Assembly (NCBI GenBank): GCA_963783195.1
Contig: CAWAMV010000004.1
Location: forward strand, 2,108,001-2,172,000
Length of the DNA: 64,000 nucleotides
DNA from: Croceibacterium_B sp963783195
GTDB taxonomy: Bacteria; Pseudomonadota; Alphaproteobacteria; Sphingomonadales; Sphingomonadaceae
Direction: 5' to 3'
The position numbers and the translations under genes were made by a program. Below, one piece after another: positions 45,393 to 54,009 of the stretch. The notes below the pieces were generated by a model that was given only the letters and a program-made list of their open reading frames with translations, made no database searches and was not told where the DNA came from. Each line of letters starts with the position of its first letter. The first letter of the stretch is position 1.

Positions 45393-46028
45393 CTATCCGC
45401 CGGTGCGCACCCCCGTGCCCCACTCCGTCCAGCCGGCCCACTTCGGCATCTTTTCCATGTAGGTGCTGCCCTGCCTCTGCAGCGCGAAGCCGCCCTGCTC
45501 GACCGCGCCGCTGACCGGCCGCGTCAGGTGGCAGTTGCCCATGGCGCGTTTCCATACAGGTTCGATCCGGCGCTGCCACCTGGCCGGACCGGGATCGGGC
45601 GATTTGCCGTGTTCGAGGTAGAGCAACTTGCCGCCGGGCCTGAGGATGCGGCGCAGCTCGCTCAGCACCTGGTGCTCGTCGTCCACCGAACACAGGGTAT
45701 AGGTGCACACGACCGTGTCGAAGGTGGCATCGCCGAACGGGATCGCCTCGCCCCGCCCCTCGCGGATATCAGCCTCCCAGCCCTTCTCCCGCGCCGCCGC
45801 CCGGGCCTTTTCAAGCAAGGCGCCGTTGGGGTCGATGCCGGCAAAGTGGGTGACCTTGTCGTGGTCGTAGAGCGGGTGGTTGAGCCCGCCCCCGCAGCCG
45901 ATCTCGAAGACCCGGCCCTCGGCCAGCGGCACGACCTTCTCGCGCAGCGCGGTGATCTTCGGATCGGCGCAGGCGCAGCCGATCATTTTCGGCAGGATCG
46001 TTTCCTCGTACCAGTTGCGCAGGCCCAT
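45393..46028 (-). CDS. class I SAM-dependent methyltransferase
   Basis: A 211-residue cytoplasmic methyltransferase of the Methyltransf_11 type. EGRVFEIGCGGGLNHPLYD is the SAM-binding motif I, HFAGIDPNGALLEKA the acidic ribose-binding strand, and FDTVVCTYTLCSVDDEHQVL motif IV. The N-terminus MGLRNWYEETILPKMIGC and the later LEHGKSPDPGPARWQRRIEP resemble phospholipid- or quinone-type methyltransferases, but the acceptor cannot be told. It is divergent from sdhB, with a 274-base gap holding no gene. Confidence 0.87.
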   Translation of the reverse strand: MGLRNWYEETILPKMIGCACADPKITALREKVVPLAEGRVFEIGCGGGLNHPLYDHDKVTHFAGIDPNGALLEKARAAAREKGWEADIREGRGEAIPFGDATFDTVVCTYTLCSVDDEHQVLSELRRILRPGGKLLYLEHGKSPDPGPARWQRRIEPVWKRAMGNCHLTRPVSGAVEQGGFALQRQGSTYMEKMPKWAGWTEWGTGVRTGG

Positions 46029-46302
46029 CGTTTTCTCCCCATTGACGAACCGACTTTCCTACACCCTGTCGTCTCCTGCAAGCTCGCCGCATGACCGCGA
46101 TGCCATCAAGCACCTCCTGCCCGCTTCGCACCCGGGCAGCCGACTTCGCGATCGACCAGCGCACTGCGCGATCGAAAGGAACCCGGCCCGAAGTTTCCTG
46201 CAAGACACCGTTCCACGTGTTCCATCTGTGTGAACTTAGCGGTTTCGCGGCCTTGCTCCTGCCACCCGGATCGCTAGATAGGCCGCAAGACAAGGACGTA
46301 TC

Positions 46303-47085
46303 ATGGCCGAATTCGCACTTCCCGAGAACTCGAAGATCACCGGCAAGGGCCACGTGCACACTGCCGAAGGCGCCGCGCGCGTGCAGAAGTTCCGGATCTA
46401 TCGCTGGGACCCGGAGAGCGGCGAGAACCCGCGCTACGACACCTACGAGATCGATCTCGACGCTTGCGGCCCGATGGTCCTCGACGCGCTGATCAAGATC
46501 AAGAACGAGGTCGATCCGACGCTGACCTTCCGCCGCTCGTGCCGCGAGGGGATCTGCGGGTCCTGCGCGATGAACATGAACGGCAAGAACGGCCTCGCCT
46601 GCACCACCGCGATGGACGATCTGAAGGGCGAAATTCGCATCACCCCGCTGCCGCACATGGAAGTGGTGAAGGACCTCGTGCCCGATTTCACGCATTTCTA
46701 CGCGCAGTACGCCAGCATCCGCCCGTGGCTGCAGACCGTCAGCCCCACGCCGAGCGGCAAGGAACGGCTGCAGTCGCCCGAACAGCGCGAGAAGCTCGAC
46801 GGCCTCTACGAATGCATCCTGTGCGCCTGCTGCTCGACCGCGTGCCCCAGCTACTGGTGGAACTCCGACAAGTTCCTCGGCCCGGCGATCCTGCTGCAGG
46901 CCTATCGCTGGCTGGCCGACAGCCGTGACGAAATGGCCGGCGAACGGCTCGACGATCTCGAGGATCCGTTCCGGCTCTATCGCTGCCACACGATCATGAA
47001 CTGCGCGAACGTGTGCCCCAAGGGACTCTCGCCCGCCAAGGCGATCGCCGAGACCAAGAAGCTGCTGGTCGAGCGCCAGCTCTGA
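46303..47085 (+). CDS. sdhB: succinate dehydrogenase iron-sulfur subunit
   Basis: A 260-residue subunit of complex II and the TCA cycle. The 2Fe-2S ligands are in RRSCREGICGSCAMNMNGKN followed by GLACTT. The 4Fe-4S and 3Fe-4S ligands are in CILCACCSTACPSYWW and CHTIMNCANVCPKGLSP. The length is normal. The neighbours are a divergent methyltransferase and a thioesterase, so sdhC, sdhD and sdhA are not adjacent in this window. Normally all four lie together, so sdhB appears detached or follows an inserted block. It may be transcribed from its own promoter in the 274-base gap. Confidence 0.97.
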   Translation: MAEFALPENSKITGKGHVHTAEGAARVQKFRIYRWDPESGENPRYDTYEIDLDACGPMVLDALIKIKNEVDPTLTFRRSCREGICGSCAMNMNGKNGLACTTAMDDLKGEIRITPLPHMEVVKDLVPDFTHFYAQYASIRPWLQTVSPTPSGKERLQSPEQREKLDGLYECILCACCSTACPSYWWNSDKFLGPAILLQAYRWLADSRDEMAGERLDDLEDPFRLYRCHTIMNCANVCPKGLSPAKAIAETKKLLVERQL

Positions 47086-47087
47086 CC

Positions 47088-47534
47088 TTGGCCGAGGCTG
47101 CCAAGCCCGCGCTGCGCGACTGCCCGGAGCATCCGGGCTGGCACGAATGGCGTGTACCCGGCGCGTTCAACCGCGAGGTCATCGGCCTGCTTCTCGTCCG
47201 TGACGAGGGCAACGGCACCGCACGCACGCGGATCTTCCCGCAGCCGCACATGGCCAACATTGCGGGGTTCGTGCACGGCGGCGTCCTCTCGGCCTTTGCC
47301 GACGCGTCGCTCTTCGCAGGACCGGGCGTGCTGACCGGAAAAGACATCGCCTCTGCCGTCACGATCGAACTTTCGCTCCAGTATGTCGGGGCTGGCAGCA
47401 TGGACGAACCGCTCGATGCGCTCGTCACCATCCTGCGCGAGACCGGGCGCATGATCTTCGTCCAGGGCCGCATCGTCCAGCGCGACAATCCAGTCGCCGG
47501 ATTCTCGGGCATAGTGCGCAAGATCACGCAATGA
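47088..47534 (+). CDS. PaaI-type hotdog thioesterase
   Basis: A 148-residue hotdog-fold protein. The motif NIAGFVHGGVLSAFADASLF, with HGG and the downstream Asp, is the PaaI/4HBT type-II active site. Later strands are AVTIELSLQYVGAG and GRMIFVQGRIVQRD. It hydrolyses acyl-CoA thioesters; the substrate is unknown. The start is a TTG at 47088, two bases after the sdhB stop, which gives AEAAKPALRDCPEHPGW. An ATG at 47013 is in frame but lies inside sdhB and lacks support. The stop overlaps the zapE ATG. Confidence 0.85.
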   Translation: MAEAAKPALRDCPEHPGWHEWRVPGAFNREVIGLLLVRDEGNGTARTRIFPQPHMANIAGFVHGGVLSAFADASLFAGPGVLTGKDIASAVTIELSLQYVGAGSMDEPLDALVTILRETGRMIFVQGRIVQRDNPVAGFSGIVRKITQ

Positions 47535-48644
47535 GCGGCATTCTCGCGCGCTACGACGCGCTCGTTGCTGCCGGCGAACTGCGGCCCGACCCCGACCAGC
47601 GCGCCGCCGCCCTCAGGCTCCAGCGCGTGCAGGACGACCTCGTCACCGCCCGCGAGCCGGGCGCCCTCGCCCGGCTGTTCGGCAAGGGACAGGATCGCGT
47701 GCGCGGGGTCTACATGTGGGGCGGCGTCGGTCGCGGCAAGTCGATGCTGATGGACCTCTTCGTCGAAACGCTGCCGATCAAGCGCAAGCGCCGGACGCAC
47801 TTCCATGCCTTCATGCTCGAGGTCGACCGGATGATCCGCGAGGAGCGCCGCAAGGAAGCGGGCGACCCGATCGCTCCCGTGGCCGAGAGAATCGCCGAGG
47901 ACGTGCGCTGTCTCGCCTTCGACGAGATGGTGGTCAAGAACACGGCCGACGCGGCGATCATGGGCCGCCTGTTCACCGCCCTGATCCGCGACGAGAACGT
48001 GACCGTCGTCACCACCTCCAACCGCCCGCCGCAGGACCTCTACAAGGACGGCATAAACCGCGACCTGTTCATGCCCTTCATCCGCCTGGTCGAGCAGGAC
48101 CTGGACGTGGTGCCACTGAACGGTCCTGTCGACTATCGGCTCGACCGGATCGGCAATCTTGCCACCTGGCACACACCCGTCGGCGATGCTGCAACGGCTC
48201 AGGTTCGCGAGGCGTTTTTTCGCCTCACCGACTACCCGCCCGAGGATGCAGCGCACGTTCCCTCTGCCGATCTCGACCTTGGTGGCGGCCGGACGCTCCA
48301 TGTGCCCAAGAGCCTCAAGGGCGTGGCGGTGTTCAGCTTCAAGCGCTTGTGCGGCGAGCCACGCGGCGCGGCCGACTATCTCGCCATAGCGCAGACATAT
48401 CACACGGTCGTCATCGTCGGCATTCCGGTGCTGGGCGCCCGAGCGCAAGGACGAGGCGGCGCGCTTCGTCACGCTGGTCGACACCCTCTACGAGAACAAC
48501 GTCATTCTCTTCGCAACGGCCGCTGCCGAGCCCGAGGCGCTCTATCCCTCGGGCGAAGGCAGTTTCGAGTTCGAGCGAACAGTCAGCCGGCTGAAGGAAA
48601 TGCAGAGCGACGCCTACATGGCGCGCGGACATGGGGTTGCATGA
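47531..48644 (+). CDS. zapE: cell division protein ZapE (AFG1-like ATPase), frameshifted
   Basis: Full length would be about 370 residues. ZapE is a P-loop ATPase that modulates the FtsZ ring. Walker A is MWGGVGRGKSMLMDLF (about 64-71) and Walker B RCLAFDEMVV. TVVTTSNRPPQDLYKDGINR and the late RLCGEPRGAADYLAIAQTY fit the family. At about 48434-48440 (GGCGCCC) the frame gains one base; after it the native frame continues PERKDEAARFVTLVDTLYEN and ends MARGHGVA at 48644. In the written frame the protein would run on into the pirin gene. An error is likely. Confidence 0.92.
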
Positions 48645-48709
48645 GACGACAGCCGGTCCCACATTTCCAGCATTCCGGCGACAACACCCCGCCGAGGTGG
48701 AATTCCGAA

Positions 48710-49408
48710 ATGATCGACATCCGACCCTTCGACGGCCTGGCGCACCGCGACCATGGCTGGCTCGACACCCGCTATCATTTCTCGTTTTCGGACTACATGG
48801 ACCGCGACCGCATGGGCTGGGGCCGCATTCGCGTCTGGAACGACGACAGGATCGCGCCGCGCAGCGGCTTCCCGCCGCACAGCCATTCGGACATGGAAAT
48901 CATCACTTTCGTCCGCACCGGGGCGGTGAGCCACAAGGATTCGATGGGCAACGAAGGGCGTACGGGCGCCGGCGACGTGCAGGTCATGAGCGCCGGGACC
49001 GGCGTGGCCCATGCCGAGTACAACCTCGAGGACGAGGACACGACACTGTTCCAGATATGGGTTCTGCCCGACAGCGTCGGAGACAAGCCCGACTGGGGCA
49101 TGCGCGCGTTCCCTCGCGGAGAGCGGGCCGGCAAGTGGGAGATCGTCGCCAGCGGCGAGCCGGAACGTGACGGGGCCTTGCCGATCCGCGCCGACGCGCG
49201 TGTCATGGCGGCCACCCTGGCGGCCGGGGAAACCGCCACCTACGACGCGGCTCCATGGCGTCATCAATACCTCGTCGCCACGGGCGGTCGCATACGCATC
49301 AATGGCAAGGACGCGAGCCCACGAGACGGTATCGCCATTACCGGCGAGGAGACCCTGACCGTCGAGGCGATCGAGGACTGCGAACTGGTGATGGTCGACG
49401 CGCGCTGA
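48710..49408 (+). CDS. pirin family protein
   Basis: A 232-residue bicupin. SGFPPHSHSDMEIITFVRTG carries the metal-binding His-x-His and Glu ligands, with the second set in SAGTGVAHAEYNLEDED. Pirins of this short class bind iron and some act as quercetin dioxygenases; the substrate is not known here. The ATG at 48710 (MIDIRPFDGLAHRDHGWLD) follows CGAGGTGG. A longer frame fuses with the shifted reading of zapE and is artefactual. It ends 17 bases before the convergent RpfF-like gene. Confidence 0.93.
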   Translation: MIDIRPFDGLAHRDHGWLDTRYHFSFSDYMDRDRMGWGRIRVWNDDRIAPRSGFPPHSHSDMEIITFVRTGAVSHKDSMGNEGRTGAGDVQVMSAGTGVAHAEYNLEDEDTTLFQIWVLPDSVGDKPDWGMRAFPRGERAGKWEIVASGEPERDGALPIRADARVMAATLAAGETATYDAAPWRHQYLVATGGRIRINGKDASPRDGIAITGEETLTVEAIEDCELVMVDAR

Positions 49409-49425
49409 GGCGCGCGAAGGACGCT

Positions 49426-50382
49426 TCAGGCTGCGGCGACGCGTTCCTGCGCGCGGGTCAGCCGGCTCATTATCTTGAGGTCCTGCTCGGTCAGCCGCAT
49501 CGCCGCCGAAGCCCACAGCTTCACGATGTCCTTGAGCTCGCGCAGGTCGATGGGGCTTGCCAGCTTCATCGCCTTGCGCGCCGCGACCAGACCCGGGTGG
49601 CGTCGCTCGCTGCGCTTGATGAAGTCGCGGCAGGCCTTCAGCCCCTCGCCCGGCTCGGCGAGCTGGTGGACCACGCCGAGGTCGTACATCTGTTCGGCAG
49701 TATAGGTCTCGTTGGACAGGATCAGCCGGTCGGCCATCGCGGTCCCGAGTTTGCGCGACAGGATCGCATGCGCCCCCATGCCCGGGAACAGGCCGAAGAG
49801 AATTTCGGGCAGCCCGAAGGTCGCGCCGCGTTCGGCAATGATGAAATCGAAGGAGAGCAGCGCCTCGAACCCACCGCCAAGCGCGGCGCCCTCGACCAGC
49901 CCGACGGTCAGCATCGGCAAGTCGAGCGAGTGCATGTTGCGATGGAGAATCTCGACGCAGCGGAAGCCGTAGTGCTCCAGCCCCCGGCGGTCGCCGGCGC
50001 GGATCAGGTCCCGGAACAGCGCCAGGTCGCCGCCGAAGCAGAATACGCCTGGCGAGCGGCTGCCGAGCACGAGGTAGCGCAGGGGCGAGCGGTCATCGCC
50101 GAAGTTGTCTCCGATCAGCCTCTGCCAGGAATCGAAGTCTCGCAGCATCGGCGGCGTGAAGCTGGGCCGTCCGACCGGGCGCATGAAAGTCCACAGGGCC
50201 GCGCAGTCGGCTTCGTATCGGCACTCCAGCTCTGACAACTCGAACAGCTGGGGGTCAATCGGGGATGGACTGGCGGGCGCGATGACGAGGTGTTCGTCGC
50301 CCGGTCCGAATGCGATTACCGAGCTTTCGGCTTCATCCGATGCTCGCTGGCAATTGTCTACGTTCCCCGGTTGGCGGTCCAT
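49426..50382 (-). CDS. crotonase-family protein, RpfF (DSF synthase)-like
   Basis: A 318-residue enoyl-CoA hydratase/isomerase superfamily member. It resembles RpfF, which makes the fatty-acid signal DSF from acyl carrier proteins: GVFCFGGDLALFRDLIRAGD, then GAALGGGFEALLSFDFIIAE and TFGLPEILFGLFPGMGAHA. The two catalytic glutamates of RpfF correspond to Glu173 (GGGFEA) and Glu193 (LPEI), with the same spacing of 20. The ATG at 50380-50382 has GGGGAAC upstream; a longer GTG/ATG extension is less likely. It ends beside pirin and lies 170 bases after the last XrtA-locus gene on the same strand. No rpfC or rpfG is present. Confidence 0.85.
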   Translation of the reverse strand: MDRQPGNVDNCQRASDEAESSVIAFGPGDEHLVIAPASPSPIDPQLFELSELECRYEADCAALWTFMRPVGRPSFTPPMLRDFDSWQRLIGDNFGDDRSPLRYLVLGSRSPGVFCFGGDLALFRDLIRAGDRRGLEHYGFRCVEILHRNMHSLDLPMLTVGLVEGAALGGGFEALLSFDFIIAERGATFGLPEILFGLFPGMGAHAILSRKLGTAMADRLILSNETYTAEQMYDLGVVHQLAEPGEGLKACRDFIKRSERRHPGLVAARKAMKLASPIDLRELKDIVKLWASAAMRLTEQDLKIMSRLTRAQERVAAA

Positions 50383-50552
50383 ATGTTCCCCGTCGTCGAC
50401 CCCGTCTCGACCGGTATTCCGGCTGGACATACGAAGCCTACGCTCGCCGGAATCAATTTGGCAACGCCTTATTTACCTTAACTTATCGCAGGTCCGCCGT
50501 CGTCCCGATTTGGGACCACGCCCGTGTCGCAGCCGCCACACCTGTCGAAAGT

Positions 50553-52451
50553 TCAACCCGCGACCCCGAGGTGACGCAGCGAACGGTCCAGCATCACGAG
50601 CTGCCACAGCAGCCTGGAATGGTCCGAACGCCCGGCGATATGGGCTTCCACCAGGCTTGCGATGCGGGCGGAATCGAACCATCCGGTACGCGCCAGGGCG
50701 GCGCTGCTGCCAATGGCACGAGCCTCGCCGGCGAGAGGGCCCCGCAGCCATTCGGCGACGGGCGTGACGAAGCCCTGCTTGGGCCGATAGAGGATCGGGT
50801 CGGGCAGATAGCGGCGCATCGCTTTCTTGAGCAGCCATTTGCCCTGCCGCCCGCGCACGCGCATTCGTTCGGGCAACATCGCGGCGAATTCGAGCAGCCG
50901 ATGGTCGAGCAAGGGCTCCCGAGCCTCCAGCGAAACCGCCATGCTGGTGCGATCGACCTTGGTCAGGATGTCGCCCGGCAACCAGAACTTGAGATCGACG
51001 TACTGGGCCCGGTCGAGCCCCGATCGCGCGGGCGCAGCGTGCATGAGGTCGATCAGCCGCTGTTCGGCTCGATAATCGCCGATGCAGCGCAGAAAAGCGG
51101 GTGAATAGAGCGCGCGCCGCACCGCTGCCGGGGTCGTCGAGAGCGCCGCGGCGTAGCCCTCCTCTCCCGTTCCCGCGAGGGACTGGAGGGTCGTCTTCAG
51201 CCGCAGGGGGCGCGGGGCCCAATCCGCCTTGGGATAGGCCCGCGCCAGCGGCTGCAGCACGCTGCGCCGCAACCCGGCCGGCAACAGCGCCCGCGCATGT
51301 TCCTCGTGAGCATGAAACACCTGGCGCCGATAGCCGGCCAGCGCCTCGTCGGCGCCGTCACCCGACAGCGCGACGGTCACGCTCTCGCGCGCGAGTTGCG
51401 AGACGCGCCATGTCGGCAGGGCTGAGGCGTCCGCGAAAGGTTCGTCGAACATGACGGCGAGGGCGCCGATGGCCTCGTATTGATCGGCGCCGACGGTGCG
51501 CGCCCGGTGATCGGTAGCAAAGAGGCGCGCGACCTCCTCGGCGTAGCTCGTCTCGTCGTGGGCAGCGACGTCGAAGCCGATCGAGCAGGTCCGCACCGGC
51601 GCGCGGCTGGCTTCGGCCATCAGCGCCACGACCGAGGAGGAATCGACCCCGCCCGAGAGGAAGGCTCCAAGCGGCACATCGGCCACCATCCGGCTGGTCA
51701 CCCCTTCGCGCAGGTGGTGCAGGAGTTCGGCCTCGAGATCGGCCTCGGAGCCCTTGCGGCGCTCGGCGAAGGAGATATCCCACCAGCAAATCGGCGCCGA
51801 GGGCGGCGCGTTGTGCCTGAGCAGGCGGTAATGCCCGGCCGGCAGTTTCTCCACCCCCGCGAGGATCGAGCGGTGATCGGGCACGTAGCCCCAGGTCAGG
51901 TAATCCTCGACCGCGAGCGGATCGACGTCCCGGCGCAGAAGAGGGTGCGCCAGGAGCGCCTTCAGCTCCGATCCGAAGGCCATGCTCCCGTCGGAGAGGG
52001 GCGCCATGAACAGCGGCTTCACCCCCAGCCGGTCGCGCGCCAGGAGCAGCTCGCGGCGATCGAGATCGTAGAGCGCGAAAGCAAACATGCCGTGCAGGCG
52101 CGGCAGGCATTCGACGCCCCAGCGCTGCCATGCGGCGAGGATCACCTCGGTGTCGCCGTCGGTGCGGAACCGCGCGCCCAGCCCGGCCAGTTCCTTGCGC
52201 AGTTCGCGGAAATTGTAGATTTCGCCGTTGAAGACGATCACGGCGCGCCCGTCGGCGGAAAGCATCGGCTGCGGCGATCCGGCGAGATCGATGATCGACA
52301 GGCGGCGATGCCCCAGCCCCACGCCCGGCGCGGTCCATACCCCCGAACCATCTGGCCCGCGGTGGGCAATGGCGTCGCACATCCGCTCGACCCGCGCGGG
52401 GTCGACCGGCTTGATGGTGCCGCAATGGAACAGGCCCGCGATCCCGCACAT
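50553..52451 (-). CDS. XrtA/PEP-CTERM-associated asparagine synthase-like amidotransferase
   Basis: A 632-residue protein with an N-terminal class II glutaminase (Cys2 nucleophile in MCGIAGLFHCGTIKP, then HRGPDGSGVW and VFNGEIYN). The C-terminal synthetase domain has the PP-loop GAFLSGGVDSSSVVAL near residue 258, and VALSGDGADEALAGY. This architecture is typical of the amidotransferase carried in exosortase A polysaccharide loci, where it probably amidates a sugar acid; the acceptor is unknown. The ATG at 52449-52451 is fixed by the requirement for Cys at position 2. It lies ten bases after the exosortase gene. Confidence 0.93.
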   Translation of the reverse strand: MCGIAGLFHCGTIKPVDPARVERMCDAIAHRGPDGSGVWTAPGVGLGHRRLSIIDLAGSPQPMLSADGRAVIVFNGEIYNFRELRKELAGLGARFRTDGDTEVILAAWQRWGVECLPRLHGMFAFALYDLDRRELLLARDRLGVKPLFMAPLSDGSMAFGSELKALLAHPLLRRDVDPLAVEDYLTWGYVPDHRSILAGVEKLPAGHYRLLRHNAPPSAPICWWDISFAERRKGSEADLEAELLHHLREGVTSRMVADVPLGAFLSGGVDSSSVVALMAEASRAPVRTCSIGFDVAAHDETSYAEEVARLFATDHRARTVGADQYEAIGALAVMFDEPFADASALPTWRVSQLARESVTVALSGDGADEALAGYRRQVFHAHEEHARALLPAGLRRSVLQPLARAYPKADWAPRPLRLKTTLQSLAGTGEEGYAAALSTTPAAVRRALYSPAFLRCIGDYRAEQRLIDLMHAAPARSGLDRAQYVDLKFWLPGDILTKVDRTSMAVSLEAREPLLDHRLLEFAAMLPERMRVRGRQGKWLLKKAMRRYLPDPILYRPKQGFVTPVAEWLRGPLAGEARAIGSSAALARTGWFDSARIASLVEAHIAGRSDHSRLLWQLVMLDRSLRHLGVAG

Positions 52452-52461
52452 GGCCGGGCCG

Positions 52462-54009
52462 TTAGGGAACTTGCGCCACGCCGTCCATCCACCGCACGAG
52501 CGGCCCGGCGGCGGCGAGGAATTCGGCGACCGCTTCGGGAGCATCCTGGCCGCGCGTCGCTTCGGCGGAGAGGATGAGCACGGTGACAGGCTCCGGCCGC
52601 ATCGCCAGCCGGTCCGCCATCGTGCGCAGCTTCAGCCGCTTGCGATCGCCGGTGACGAGTGCGCCGCTGCGGTACCAGGTCACGGCATAGCGGCGAACCT
52701 GGCCCTGGGCCTGCAGCCATTCGCCCTCGCCGGCCTGCAAACCGGGTCCGGGGCGCAGCCAGCGCCAGTCGGTACCGGGCACCAGGGCCCCCTCCCCCGT
52801 TGCGCCGGCCTCGTGCTCGTCGTCCTGGATCCCGTAGAAGGCGAGGAAAACGTCCACTTCGCGCCCTTGCGCATCGCGGTAGCGACCCAGCAGTCGGTGG
52901 CCGGCCCCGTTCGCGCGCGGTTCCCACCACACCTGCGGCGCATAGTCGACCCGCTGCCAGCCGCCGACCGGCGGCAGGTCGACCCGGCCGGGCAGGTCCG
53001 CGGCAATCGCGCGGCTCGCGCCGGCCCACAAACCGGCCGCGACAGCCATGACGGCGAGCATTGCGAGAACGCGACGCGGATCCGCTCTGTTGCGGTCCAG
53101 CCGGTCGAGGAGAGCACCTGTGGGAGCGGGAGACAAGTCGTCGGGCGCGCGGTCGAAAAAGCGCCAGCTCAGGCCGAGCAAGGCGGCCATCACGATGCCG
53201 AAGAAGATCCAACCGTAAAAAATGTGATCGAATCCGGCGGCGAATTCGATGCCCTGGCTCTGCGCGATGTAGATCGTCCCCCAGGCGCGCACGCCATTGG
53301 CGACGATCGGCAAGGCAACGGCAAGCGCCATGAAGGCCACGCGGCGGCGCCAGCTCTTGAAGCCAAGGTGGGCGACAAGCGTCCCGAGCGCGACCATGGC
53401 AATCAGGAACTTCACGCCCGAACAGGCCTCGGCCACCTCGAACAGCCCGACCGGCGTATCGATGAATACACCGTCGATTTCGGCGGGCACCCCGCTCCAG
53501 TGCGTCAGCGCGATGGTCAACTTGGCGGTGACGAGCTGGAGCAGCGGAACCAGTTCGTCGCCGAAGGGCACGAGGAAGAGCATGTACGCGAGCGGGAACA
53601 GCAACGCAGCGGCGACCCTCGGGCCAAGCAGCGCGATGACGGCTCCCTGCAACATGACCACTGCCCCCAGCTGGCTCGCGCTGGCGAAGCTCGAAACCGA
53701 ACCAAGCAGCCAGAGCAGCAGCGCCGCGCCCACTACCAACAGCCCCGGCCACCACGCGTGCGGCTCGAGCGGGGCCAGGACCGGCAGTCGCAGCCGCACC
53801 AGCCACACGAGGATCGGCAGGATCAGGAGAACGTGGTTGTAGGTCGATACGTCCCACCACTGATGCGCCATCGCCGCCCAGTCCCGCGCGGTCAGGGCGC
53901 CCAGCACCAGCCATGACAGCACCAGGCAGGCAAGAGGACGGCGCCAGGCGCGCGGCAAGTCGGCCAAATGCACAAGACGTGGCGGCGGAAGAGTTGCTTC
54001 AGGCGGCAT
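52462..54009 (-). CDS. xrtA: exosortase A fused to an EpsI domain
   Basis: A 515-residue protein. Residues 1-300 are a multi-helix exosortase: catalytic Cys196 in VAEACSGVKFLIAM, Arg241 in ANGVRAWGTIYIAQ and His262 in GFDHIFYGWIFFG, the cysteine-protease-like triad that sorts PEP-CTERM proteins. Residues 310-515 are an EpsI domain (WQRVDYAPQVWWEPR, VDVFLAFYGIQ), which is often encoded as a fusion or next gene in these loci. Its ATG overlaps the glycosyltransferase gene end by 11 bases. No PEP-CTERM substrate is encoded in the window. Confidence 0.95.
   Translation of the reverse strand: MPPEATLPPPRLVHLADLPRAWRRPLACLVLSWLVLGALTARDWAAMAHQWWDVSTYNHVLLILPILVWLVRLRLPVLAPLEPHAWWPGLLVVGAALLLWLLGSVSSFASASQLGAVVMLQGAVIALLGPRVAAALLFPLAYMLFLVPFGDELVPLLQLVTAKLTIALTHWSGVPAEIDGVFIDTPVGLFEVAEACSGVKFLIAMVALGTLVAHLGFKSWRRRVAFMALAVALPIVANGVRAWGTIYIAQSQGIEFAAGFDHIFYGWIFFGIVMAALLGLSWRFFDRAPDDLSPAPTGALLDRLDRNRADPRRVLAMLAVMAVAAGLWAGASRAIAADLPGRVDLPPVGGWQRVDYAPQVWWEPRANGAGHRLLGRYRDAQGREVDVFLAFYGIQDDEHEAGATGEGALVPGTDWRWLRPGPGLQAGEGEWLQAQGQVRRYAVTWYRSGALVTGDRKRLKLRTMADRLAMRPEPVTVLILSAEATRGQDAPEAVAEFLAAAGPLVRWMDGVAQVP

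Noticed and set aside
47531..49408. A 625-residue ZapE-pirin fusion protein
   Set aside because: It arises only because of the one-base shift near 48437. The native ZapE end is present in the next frame, and pirin has its own ATG and ribosome site.
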